Of a stretch of DNA of 64,000 nucleotides, positions 55,485 to 64,000 are shown piece after piece. Location of the stretch: assembly GCA_023376005.1 (NCBI GenBank), contig CM042139.1:141736535-141800534 (forward strand). The letters are read 5' to 3'. Source of the stretch: Doryteuthis pealeii. Taxonomy: Eukaryota > Mollusca > Cephalopoda > Myopsida > Loliginidae. Under the pieces are notes generated by a model that was not told the DNA's origin, searched no databases, and was given only the letters and a program-made list of their open reading frames with translations. A program made the position numbers and the translations under genes. Position 1 is the first letter of the stretch, and every line of letters begins with the position of its first letter.

Positions 55485-55545
55485 CTCAGTTTTTTTCTTT
55501 CTTTCTTTCTTTTCTTTCTTTCTTTCTTTCTTTCTTTCTTTAATT
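55485..55545. repeat. (CTTT)n microsatellite
   Basis: CTTT units with one break. Confidence 0.95.
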
Positions 55546-56120
55546 GTTTGTTTTCTGTTCCTTTTCTCAATATTTCAATGTGATCTCAATGTCTTTCTCC
55601 AATTTCAATTTATTCTGAATTCTAAATTATTCATATTAATTATTCCCAACTAATCTTCACGTAGAACTTATTCTCTGTCTTTCCATTTATTCATTTGGTA
55701 TCAGTTTATCTTAACTATTCAATTGTTTTTGCATGTTTTTATTTTGGGCTTTTTGAACACTTTTCATTTGTTTTCGATTAGTTTTTCAAATTTACCTAAA
55801 TTTCTTTTAAGATCTTTTTTCCTTCGTTTCTTGATTTCTTATTTAGTTATTTTTTCGATTTCCTTTAACATCCTGTTTTCCTTCGTTGTTTTTTTTGTTT
55901 TGTTTTGATTTTTATTTTATTTTTTTTTTTTTTGTTATTTTTTATAGTTAATTTTGGATTTCGTGTTCCGTTTTTAATTTTGAAATTATTTTATTTATTT
56001 TTTCGTTTGTATTGTTTTTGTTTTGTTTTTTATTTGATTTTTATTTCTATTTTTCTTTCATTAACTCTTTCATTTAGATTATCTTTCTATTTTGTCTTTT
56101 ACTCTTTAGACATTTATGTA
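55546..56120. other. T-rich low-complexity stretch
   Basis: Opens F/L-rich frames that are compositional artefacts. Confidence 0.6.
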
Positions 56121-56407
56121 TAGTAAACAAACCCGGCCGTAAGCTCTTCGGCGAAGTGAATAAGATTTTTGGATGAAATAATGTCGAAACGGTCTGTACG
56201 GTGTTCTGCATAGCGAGCCATCCTTTGCCGGGATTCACTTGTCAAGATTATTTTCTATAATTATCGAATTTTATGCAATACATGCATTATAATTGCCTTC
56301 AAGCAAAATATAAATAATAATTTATTCCACAATGCGTCTATAAACAAACAAACATCCAAAAATCTTATTCACTTCGCCGAAGAGCTTACGGCCGGGTTTG
56401 TTTACTA
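56121..56407. repeat. Foldback family D, copy 2: perfect 55-bp inverted repeat
   Basis: 56121-56175 and 56353-56407 are exact complements. The loop holds 'gtcgaaacggtctgtacggtg', 'tagcgagccatcctttgccggga' and 'tacatgcattataattgccttcaagc', all repeated at 56.60-56.72 kb. Confidence 0.93.
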
Positions 56408-56482
56408 CACAATAAACGCCCACTTACCTACTATGGTAGAGGCGTGTAGTAGTATCATTGACAAGGTTAATTTCGCAGGATT

Positions 56483-56762
56483 GTTCGCTATGTACCGGCG
56501 GCCGAACGGATATGGTCTCTGACTATGCCTGTGAAGTCCCGGTTTCGATTCCTGTCGGAGGGGAGTCGTTAGTACACATCGCCGAAGAGACTTAATAAAG
56601 TCGAAACAGTCTGTACGATGTTCTGCATAGTGAGCCATCCTTTGCCGGGATTCGCAAATTATTTTCTATAATTATCGAATTTTATGCGATACATGCATTA
56701 TAATTGCCTTCAAGCAAAATATAAATAATAATTTATCAACAATAAACAAACAAACATCCAAA
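56483..56762 (+). repeat. Family D SINE-like unit with a tRNA-like head and a CCGAAGA/stem/GAAA motif
   Basis: The tRNA-like head (CGGCCGAACGGATATGGTC, then GTTTCGATTCC) at 56488-56555 is followed by CCGAAGA (56582-56588), GACTT (56589-56593), a 4-base loop, AAGTC (56598-56602) and GAAA (56603-56606). A 150-bp tail identical in order to 56.18-56.33 kb completes the unit. Confidence 0.75.
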
Positions 56763-56765
56763 AAT

Positions 56766-56767
56766 CT

Positions 56768-56799
<32 letters not shown>

Positions 56800-56860
56800 T
56801 AATAAATATATATATATACGTGTGTACGTGTGCGTGTGCGTGTGTGTGTGTGTGTGTTCT
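56766..56860. repeat. (AT)n and (GT)n microsatellite
   Basis: AT 56766-56795, then imperfect AT, then GT/GC 56820-56858. Confidence 0.96.
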
Positions 56861-57169
56861 TATCTATTTTCTATTATTTTTTCTAACATTCATTCTCTAC
56901 TATTTATTCAATTGTGATTCATTTATTGATTGTCATTGTCTTTTATTGATTTTTTTCACATTTTCTTTCCAATATTTTTCTCAAATGTAGTTTTCGTTGT
57001 AATTTTCTTTTTTCATTAATATATGTTCTTTCGTTATTTTTTTGAATAAATTTTAACACATTTTTTGTTTCTCAAAAAGTACTTGTTGGCATTTGTCATT
57101 TTCTCTGTTTTCCCCAAATTCTTAATATTGCTATCAAAATCTTCTCACACTTTCCCTGCTCTACTTGTT
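56861..57169. other. T-rich, no feature
   Basis: No repeat or coding signal recognised. Confidence 0.5.
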
Positions 57170-57562
57170 AGTTCAACAACCCTGTCGATGGGCTTACAAT
57201 GCTATGTCTGTATTTCCGGCAAATGAGTATATCCCACAACAATGGGTGCCCTGGCTATACCATTAAACTGCATCTGATGGTGAGGCTTCAATTTTGGAGA
57301 TATGAGGAGTTTCGAGTACTCATTTAATTCCATAAATCCTAGTTCTACTGTGTCCAAGAGTGGTAGTACCTATTAGAATACCATAAGTTGGAAAACAAAT
57401 AACTCATATTAGATAGGTCAGTGTGCACTGAATAATAACTTAAGAAATCGCTACACAGTGTGCATATAAATATACAATTAACGTGATTCCCTAATCTTCA
57501 GGCATAAAATAAACTTTGAAAGGTTAACATGCCGTTAAAATCAATTAATCTTTCTTCATTCA
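57170..57562 (+). repeat. Family E copy, about 390 bp
   Basis: 'ggtgccctggctataccattaaactgcatctgatggtgaggcttcaattttgg', 'gtggtagtacctattag' and 'gaaaggttaacatgccgttaaaatcaattaatc'. Confidence 0.8.
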
Positions 57563-57945
57563 ACTGAAATGAAATTAAAAGACACATTTTCATAATACTC
57601 TTCTACCCTGTGGCTCTCAGTAAATATTCAGCTTTACTTCACTTGTTCATTTTCTTCCTTAAATGGGTGTATTTGATTATAATACCTCACTTTTACGTTA
57701 TAGTTACTGTGTTGAGATTTCTTTGTATTATTTCTATTACATTGTTTTAGCTTCTTTAGTTAAGTTACTGCCTAATACATTTGCACGAGAGAGAAGGCAT
57801 AATACCAATCAATCGGCTATGGGTCGAGTGATTTGAAAGTTACTGACTTTACTGACTTGAAACCTAAAGATAAGAAGCGTTGTAAACAATCCTGTCATAA
57901 CAAGAAATCTACTGAATGTAGATTATGAATTTAATAGCGACAGTC
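57563..57945. other. No recognisable feature
   Basis: Moderate AT. Confidence 0.5.
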
Positions 57946-58204
57946 GTGTGAAGACGGTGAATCCGTCTGTCTAGCAATTCTTCCACGCGGGGGTGTTTTG
58001 TTGAGATCGGAAAATTAGGATATGGCTCGGTGTTCATAAATTATAGGAACTACTAAGATGGAAAAAGAAGGGTAAACCAAATACGACACCAAAGAAGAGA
58101 ACACAGCACAGCACAGTTCAGCAAAGAATACAAGGACGAAGACTTAGTAGATAATATGAGAACGTAATAGGAAGTCTGCCTCGCTCTTTCTCTGTCTCTG
58201 TCAT

Positions 58205-58277
<73 letters not shown>

Positions 58278-58440
58278 TTATCTTGCTCTCGCTTTCTTTA
58301 AGAACGGTCTATTAAGTCTATTAAGAGGCCATCATGGGAAGATGGTGAATCCGTCTGTCCAGCGAATCTTCCACGCACGCTTATTTTGTTAGAATCGGAA
58401 AATAAGGATATGTGGACATCTGTGGCTCGGTGTTCACATA
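57946..58440. repeat. Direct repeat pair around a microsatellite
   Basis: 'gaagacggtgaatccgtctgtctagcaattcttccacg...cggaaaattaggatat...ggctcggtgttca' (57951-58038) and a variant of it (58338-58438) flank (CT)n(AT)n at 58200-58273. Confidence 0.85.
58200..58273. repeat. (CT)n(AT)n microsatellite
   Basis: CT about 22 bp then AT about 48 bp. Confidence 0.97.
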
Positions 58441-58477
<37 letters not shown>

Positions 58478-58486
58478 CTATCTCTT
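58440..58486. repeat. (ATCT)n microsatellite
   Basis: About nine ATCT units. Confidence 0.96.
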
Positions 58487-58834
58487 TTCTTATCTTGATC
58501 GCGCTTTCTTTAAGATCTGTCTAATATGTAAGTAAACTGATTATGTATATGAACCGGGGACAGCATAATTTAATTTGCTTACTTGGTTACTTCGCCCTGG
58601 TAATGTTTCACTTTCTGCTGTACCTGGACCCAGAGATTGAACTAATGACTGCTAGGTAAATTTAAACGCGAGGCACTTAATCCATACTTTTATCCTCAGT
58701 GGAGCTCTCGATTGACCCTACCGCTAAGTGTAATGCTATTCGGTTTTTGAACGCAAACGGTAATAAACCGTTTGAAATTCATCTCTAAATAACGGAAGAG
58801 TATGGTGAGTCGTGTATGGATGTCAACATTTCCG
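58487..58834. other. No recognisable feature
   Basis: Moderate AT, no domain. Confidence 0.45.
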
Positions 58835-58960
58835 CAAATGGTGAATGATGGGTGTCTTCAACGATGATGCGGTTCAACGATTCCTCAATGACATGGCAAT
58901 GAGCTGGTATGATAAGGACATACAAAAACTACCACAGCGCTTACAAAAATACAATTGGCC
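58835..58960 (+). pseudogene. Possible mariner-like transposase C-terminal fragment
   Basis: The frame from about 58873 reads DDAVQRFLNDMAMSWYDKDI, then QKLPQRLQKY. This fits the mariner C-terminal pattern of a (D/E)xVxxxVxxxxxxxxxxFFxxGIxxLxxRWxKC block, and a degraded MSTFPQM segment precedes it where 'xxLFPxLK' would stand. The catalytic residues lie upstream of what can be read. A stop-free run this short could be chance, so the call is tentative. It may share a family with the 15.6 kb fragment. Confidence 0.42.
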
Positions 58961-59847
58961 GAAATTGCTATTATGCAGACAAATAGATACACACTCAAAC
59001 CCTAAAATGCTGTAAACGTCATTGACAATGAATTATAAATGTTAATGAGATTTCTAATTTACCTTTGAGATTAGCCACGTATATTTTTGTTCTTTTTGTC
59101 CAAGTTATATGTTCTCGAATAGTTTTGGTGTTTTTGTCTGAATACCTTTTACTCATTAATTATCTATTTCATTCGTACATACTGTTGGACATGGCCTCTA
59201 TTCTTATTATTTAAAATTATTTGATGGTTAATTGTAACTATTCCGATCAGACTTATGCATTTTTATTTGTTCTTTTAACTAGCCTTCATTGGCTGGTGCA
59301 TAGTAAATTTATCATGTATAAATTTCTTCTTTGATAATTATTAATATTGCATTTTATCCAAATTCTAAATAATTGTCAAATCAAAGATCTGAGAGATTGA
59401 ATAGTTGTAGGTACAGAATTAAGTGGTTCCTAAACCTTTAACAATCCAGCTGCGAGTGTCAGTATTTCTCCCCCATTTATGCAAACTTATGCTATGATTT
59501 TGTATATATGTATCGATCTGTATCAATCACTTCCCGTCAGAGATTTTCTGAAGATCATTCTGGATAAAACCTGGGTAGTTACCTTCTGTTTATGATTCGG
59601 TTTTCTGAACCGGCTCTAAATACGTATAGAGCACTTTTCAATATGAGTTTTATTGTAACAGATTCGTTTTCTGTTTTTCTATTAATCGTAGTCAAAATTG
59701 TGACTCACTCGTTTGTTGTGTGTGTTTTTGTTTTGTTTTTTTTTCTTTTTTTTCTTCTTTTACTTTCTGCATTGAGTCATTCCCTCTCTTCAAAAGATAT
59801 GTTGCTCTGGTATATGTTTATTTCTAACTTTTGAGCACTTTTTAATG
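58961..59847. other. AT-rich, no feature
   Basis: The T-rich part at 59.70-59.80 kb opens an artefactual frame. Confidence 0.5.
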
Positions 59848-60055
59848 TTTGGTTTGGTTTGGTTTCTTTGTTTAATGGCATACGAACTTTTGTAGGTTAT
59901 TTTAATGGCAAAGCCATACTATATAACCCATAGCTGGGAAGATGAGGGGAGTCATGCCTTTAACCAGTATATTAGTTCAAAATTGAATGTAATAATGCCG
60001 CTGAATTTCGAACTCACATATTGCAATGTCACAGTCCTGCACGTTTGCCACTACT
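59848..60055 (-). repeat. SINE-F copy
   Basis: Minus: GAGTTCGAAATTCAGC B-box-like, 'cccagctatgggttatatagtatgg' body and 'cgtatgccattaaacaaagaaacc' tail. Confidence 0.82.
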
Positions 60056-60694
60056 TTATGCGAGCCCAACCAACCTTATTATGTTCAGTTTCTTTCTTTC
60101 TTGTGTTTATTTATGTGCGTGACAATTTTTTAAAAACTTTTTGTCGTTGTCCTTAAGTGTTATAAATGTTTGTTTATTTGTTTATTATTCGATTGTGAAG
60201 ATTTTGTTGGTTTGCACTTTACTTATTTTTATTCTAAGTTAATTGTATCTCTTATATTACTTTTCCTTTGTATTTCTACGTCTTAGAATTATTTCTTTTA
60301 GTAATGGCCCGTCTTTTTTTTCTGGTTCCATTTGATATTTACTTACTTAATTCACCAACATGCACGACGACACTTTTTGACCGTTTTATATCAATTTCTA
60401 TACTTTTATTTAGTGAATATTACTTTTCATACATTTTATGTTTAGTATCAGATACATTAAATCTTTTCCCAAATAGTCCATTAGATTATTTTGTGCTGTG
60501 AATTTTTTGTATTAAATTCGTAGATTTCGTACTGTTTTCTTCTATATTGTTGTTGTTGATGCTGCTGTTATTGTTATTGTTGTTCAGATAAAGGTATGTC
60601 CTCTACATCAAGGTTTTATGAGATTTTCAGTTTTTTCCGTTAATTCTGTGCTTGTTAGACATTGTTATTTTATAATGGATATTCAAAGGTTATT
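60056..60694. other. AT-rich, no feature
   Basis: A 77-codon frame (60268-60501) is T-rich hydrophobic noise with no domain. Confidence 0.5.
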
Positions 60695-60791
60695 TTTGTA
60701 TATATATATATTTATATATATATATGTATATATATATATATTATGAAAATAATATTAAAAAAATATTATGTACATATGAATATATACGTGC

Positions 60792-60859
<68 letters not shown>

Positions 60860-60882
60860 AGAGAGAGAGCGGGGAGAGAGAG
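60695..60882. repeat. (AT)n and (GA)n microsatellites
   Basis: AT 60699-60740 and 60797-60857, GA 60858-60882. Confidence 0.97.
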
Positions 60883-60934
60883 AAATAAGTTTGTATGTAT
60901 ATATGTATTATTGGCATTTCAGTCTCGGAAGTCT

Positions 60935-61725
60935 ATAATATAGTTTTTGTGCCCCTGAAGTTTTGTGCTCCTGTGATTGTGAAGTCCAATGTTTGAAAAA
61001 CATTCTCGACCACAGATCTTGCATGTGAACGCTGTCCCTGAAGATATTCATGTGCCAGTGCTTTGTTGCTGCTCCTTTCCTCTGTCCCTCCTAGCTGCAT
61101 GGTGTTATGCCAGGGTGACTTCAGACATGAACGGTCCTCTACAGAGAGCCTAATGCTACCGAGGGCGGTCCTGAGCCAAATTTTCCCAGCTCGAAGAAGC
61201 AATGCCATCGCACCTGATATCATTCTTGCAGACATCCTTGAAACGCAGCTGGGGCGATCAATCTGTCTCTTACCAGTTGAAAGCTCAGCATAAAGGGTAT
61301 CCTTCGAAATTCGCCCATCATCCATTCGGCGGATATGACCCAGCCATCGGAGACGACACTGTCTCAGTAGAGAACACCAGCTGGGGAGTTAAGCTCTCTC
61401 TAGAACTGCTGTGTTAGTGATCCTGTCCCTCCAGGTGATTTTCAGTATACGTCTAAGGCAGCGAAGGTAAACGCTATTTAGCCGCCGCTCTTGGTGGGAG
61501 TACAGGGTCCTTGTTTCACTTCCATACATGAGGGTGCTGATAACACATTCCCTATACACTTGTACCTTTGTACGGATAGTGACTTGCTGTTGACCCACAC
61601 TCTCGCTGTGAGCTTCCTAAAAGTTGAGGCAGCTTTTATCAATCCGGCAACTGAGTTCAGTATCAAGTGACATGTTGTCAGTGATGGTGGACCCTAGGTA
61701 GGTGAAGGTGTTTACGACTTACAAT
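60935..61725 (-). pseudogene. LINE (RTE/jockey-like) ORF2 C-terminal third with terminal zinc-knuckle-like motif
   Basis: On the minus strand: TFTYLGSTITDNMSLDTEL (near 61710-61650), QQVTIRTKVQVYRECVISTL then MYGSETRTLYSHQERRLN (61590-61490), RILKITWRDRITNTAVLERA, a one-base frame change near 61375, LLRQCRLRWLGHIRRMDDGR (61370-61310) and LYAELSTGKR. After another shift comes FTCKICGRECFSNIGLHNH (about 61027-60971), a C..C/H-type terminal motif. This block order (YLGS, LYGSETW, RRLRWLGHxxRM, GKR..GRP, then C..CgRxCxSxIGL) is a well-known LINE C-terminus. It is 5'-truncated and carries at least two frameshifts. Confidence 0.85.
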
Positions 61726-61750
61726 ATACAATACAAAAATGCACTCATGC

Positions 61751-61753
<3 letters not shown>

Positions 61754-61828
<75 letters not shown>

Positions 61829-61850
61829 GATAGATAGATAGATACATAGA
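61754..61850. repeat. (CT)n and (ATAG)n microsatellite
   Basis: CT 61754-61824 with one break, then TAGA units to 61846. Confidence 0.97.
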
Positions 61851-61898
61851 TAGATTTACCATTTGTGTAAAATGCAGCACATTGGTTAATTGATACAC

Positions 61899-62134
61899 AT
61901 TTCGGCTAGAAACTACAAGGTTCCTAGTTCGATACCGGTCCCCGCCAACTCAGTGTATGAGTAACACAGGGATCTGTGCGGTAAAGTAAGGAGCTGATGG
62001 TAGGTGTGACGCTCCACCTCAGATGCTAAAAAATAATCTCCTTGGTCTAGTGCTATTGAAAAGGGGATAGACTCCCTCGCTGAATGGCTGAGACCGACTT
62101 TAGGCCGCCCCGTCGACTTTACTTACTTTTTACG
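61899..62134 (+). repeat. SINE-C copy 4, head truncated
   Basis: 'ttcggctagaaactacaaggttcctagttcgataccgg' head remnant, the full body to 'tgagaccgactttaggccgcc', and the tail CCCGTCGACTTTACTTACTT then TTTTAC. It is in opposite orientation to copies 1-3. Confidence 0.88.
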
Positions 62135-64000
62135 TGTTATTATAAGTGAGACGGAATAAGCCACCTTTCATTTTCGGGCATAGGTCTTTTTATACAGAAT
62201 TATTCTCCAACGAAAATGAATATTTGAGGACATACCCATTAACTAAATTTTGATATTAAAAGAAAACACCTAATAAAAGCATGAGGTTAAATGGTAAATA
62301 AGTGGTAGTCAACTCATTTACCATCCATATATAATACTACGATTAATTGCCTTGGAGTCGTGTTGAGAATCAGATGACACTTTAATACCTTTGCAGTACA
62401 GCAAATGTTTACAGTGCCTAGATGAGTTTTTTTTTTACCTGGATTGCCAACCTGAAAAATAAAAAGGCAGATGTCATACTTCAAACACAAGAAAGCAAAT
62501 TAAAAGTAATATGAAATATTTCACCCCTCTCACTCATACACAATATTGAATGTAAATATAGTAGAGATTTGTTTTAAAAATATTCAACAGACACTAGAAA
62601 GTATTTACAGATATACAGAAAATACCGAAAAAATATTAATTAATGATAAAACATTAGAAACAAAGTAGAACAAAGAAAAGCACATTCCCCCTAAAACTGT
62701 CTATCATTGTAAGATTATTTGGAAAATATTACATACCAATCAAAGACGGAAATGCAGGCAATGGCAGAAATACCATCTACAATTTAAAATGTCACCCATA
62801 TGGTGCAAGTAAACTTAGGTAAGTGATGATTGTAGCTTCATCTACATACTCTTTAATGATCTTACTATATAGAGACGATCAGCTAGTATCATATTCGAAC
62901 CAGTGGAAATCCTGTTTTTGCTGTTGCAATTTTTTTAGAGACTGGTGAATCTGTAAATGTTACATAGAGAGATTTTAGTTCTCATTTTGTGTTGCTTCAG
63001 AATAATGTAGAATTTTCAAGCCATAGCAGTATCGATTTTTATTCCGCACCCTGAAAATGAATATATGGATAATTGGTCTTGTATGTTGAAAATTTAAACT
63101 AATACAAAAAGTTATTTTTTCAACGAGCAAGAAAAACTTTTGACCAATTCTTTTTTATAGCAGACATTCACATCTTATTTAATGATATCTAATTTCCTCT
63201 TCACCAAAATTAAATGACAATTAATATTAATTATCATACAAAATTAATCCAATAATTAGTTTAGATTTGCGCATGTCTGCTTTTCATTACGAGTTTAAAT
63301 TTATCGACAGTTTCGTCAATCGTGCTTACCCCCTCTGCTTCAAAATGAACGCGGTAATAAATATACTTCGTCCCTCTGCTTCTTTTGTTTTTTCAGATCC
63401 CATGACACAGGGTTAAAAAAACAAAAAGGCGTTTTGTAGTTAAATTTAATATTTTGCAATAGAATTATCAATTAATATTAATAAGATTATAATTTACCCA
63501 TCAGCAGAAGTGCAGTCGGCGTATTCTACAGTCCCAGCCAACTGGGCTGAAAACAACAGTGATAAAATAAAATAAAAATATTTCTTAGCAAAATTAGCAA
63601 CATAATAAAAAGTATCAACTATAAAATCTTATACATTTAAAGACAATTAATATATGATCATACATGTTAAGTTTTTGTTTTGTTTTAAACTGTTGCCATT
63701 ATCTTAAGAAATAGTTTTGAAAATTTGAGAAACAATGAAATAATCAAAACATCATTACCCAGAAAAATACTGATAAAATCATTAGCAAAATAGAAAATAT
63801 AGAATATATAAGATATATTAAAAGAATGTGTATACTTTCCAATTTCTTCTTTTTTTATACGTCAAGTTTTCAAACATGTAATTAGTTTTTAAATTGATTT
63901 TTTAATCTGCTTTACTGATCGGCCATTTTATTTTCTGATATGACGGAAAGATGAAAGATGTATACTAAATTGAATGAAATAGCGAAAATGTGTTTTAGTA
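62135..64000. other. 1.9 kb AT-rich end without a recognised gene
   Basis: The stretch 63494-63550 (gcagaagtgcagtcgg...cccagccaactggg) resembles the family E head on the minus strand. 62790-62860 weakly resembles 36.13 kb. No coding signal is seen. Confidence 0.45.

Noticed and set aside
56488..56555. A tRNA gene
   Set aside because: Box-like motifs are present, but the acceptor and T stems are not convincing, and it is embedded in a repeated unit.

Overview
This is a repeat-dense, AT-rich eukaryotic (animal) window. Nothing in it can be supported as an intact host gene or exon. The evidence is the absence of any long open frame with a recognisable domain, dozens of long (AT)n, (GT)n and (CT)n microsatellites, many tRNA-headed SINEs, and decayed retrotransposons and DNA transposons. 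The reverse transcriptase, endonuclease and helicase remnants are types common in lophotrochozoan and cnidarian genomes. My best guess is a mollusc, possibly a cephalopod, but this rests on general familiarity and not on a marker gene.

The protein-coding remnants are all mobile-element debris. They are: RTE-like LINE 3' ends at about 8.3, 9-10.1, 36.3-37.1, 38.8-39.1 and 44.8 kb (+ strand, several ending in ATG-type repeats); another LINE with a terminal zinc-knuckle-like motif at 60.9-61.7 kb (-); a retrotransposon C-terminus with CCHC and restriction-like endonuclease motifs at 46.6-47.6 kb, plus two fragments of relatives; a decayed Helitron-type PIF1 helicase at 25.2-26.5 kb whose Walker A glycine loop is missing; mariner-like transposase fragments at 15.6 and 58.8 kb; and a short reverse transcriptase fragment at 44.55 kb.

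The non-coding repeats fall into families recognised by comparing the window with itself. SINE-A, B, C and F have tRNA-like heads. Family E is a longer dispersed element (0.4-0.9 kb). Families I and J are Helitron-like non-autonomous elements with a terminal hairpin, CTAG and a following T. Families D, M, N and P, with the 5.7, 22.9 and 44.1 kb loci, are foldback (inverted-repeat) elements. H is a short dispersed repeat.

The most unusual signal is that four separate foldback or hairpin loci (17.5, 31.6, 44.3 and 45.1 kb) carry a CTGAWGA box, then a short perfect stem-loop, then GAAA. A fifth (56.6 kb) has the same layout with one core change. This is the layout of the hammerhead ribozyme core. 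Whether these are live, dead or coincidental ribozymes has to be tested with covariance models and cleavage assays.

Layout by region: 0-8 kb, SINE-C/E/B, a MITE, foldback and Helitron-like copies, then a SINE-A cluster beside a 152-bp AT tract. 8-20 kb, LINE debris, CT/AT microsatellites, Helitron-like J1, foldbacks and SINEs. 20-24 kb, mostly featureless DNA with a few SINEs. 24-27 kb, endonuclease-retrotransposon fragment and Helitron helicase. 27-36 kb, SINEs, microsatellites, tandem duplications and J2. 36-45 kb, LINE tails and the best foldback. 45-52 kb, foldback, retrotransposon and a candidate TIR element. 52-64 kb, E/B/F/C SINEs, the 56 kb foldback, a LINE and an AT-rich end. No gene cooperation or operon logic applies here.
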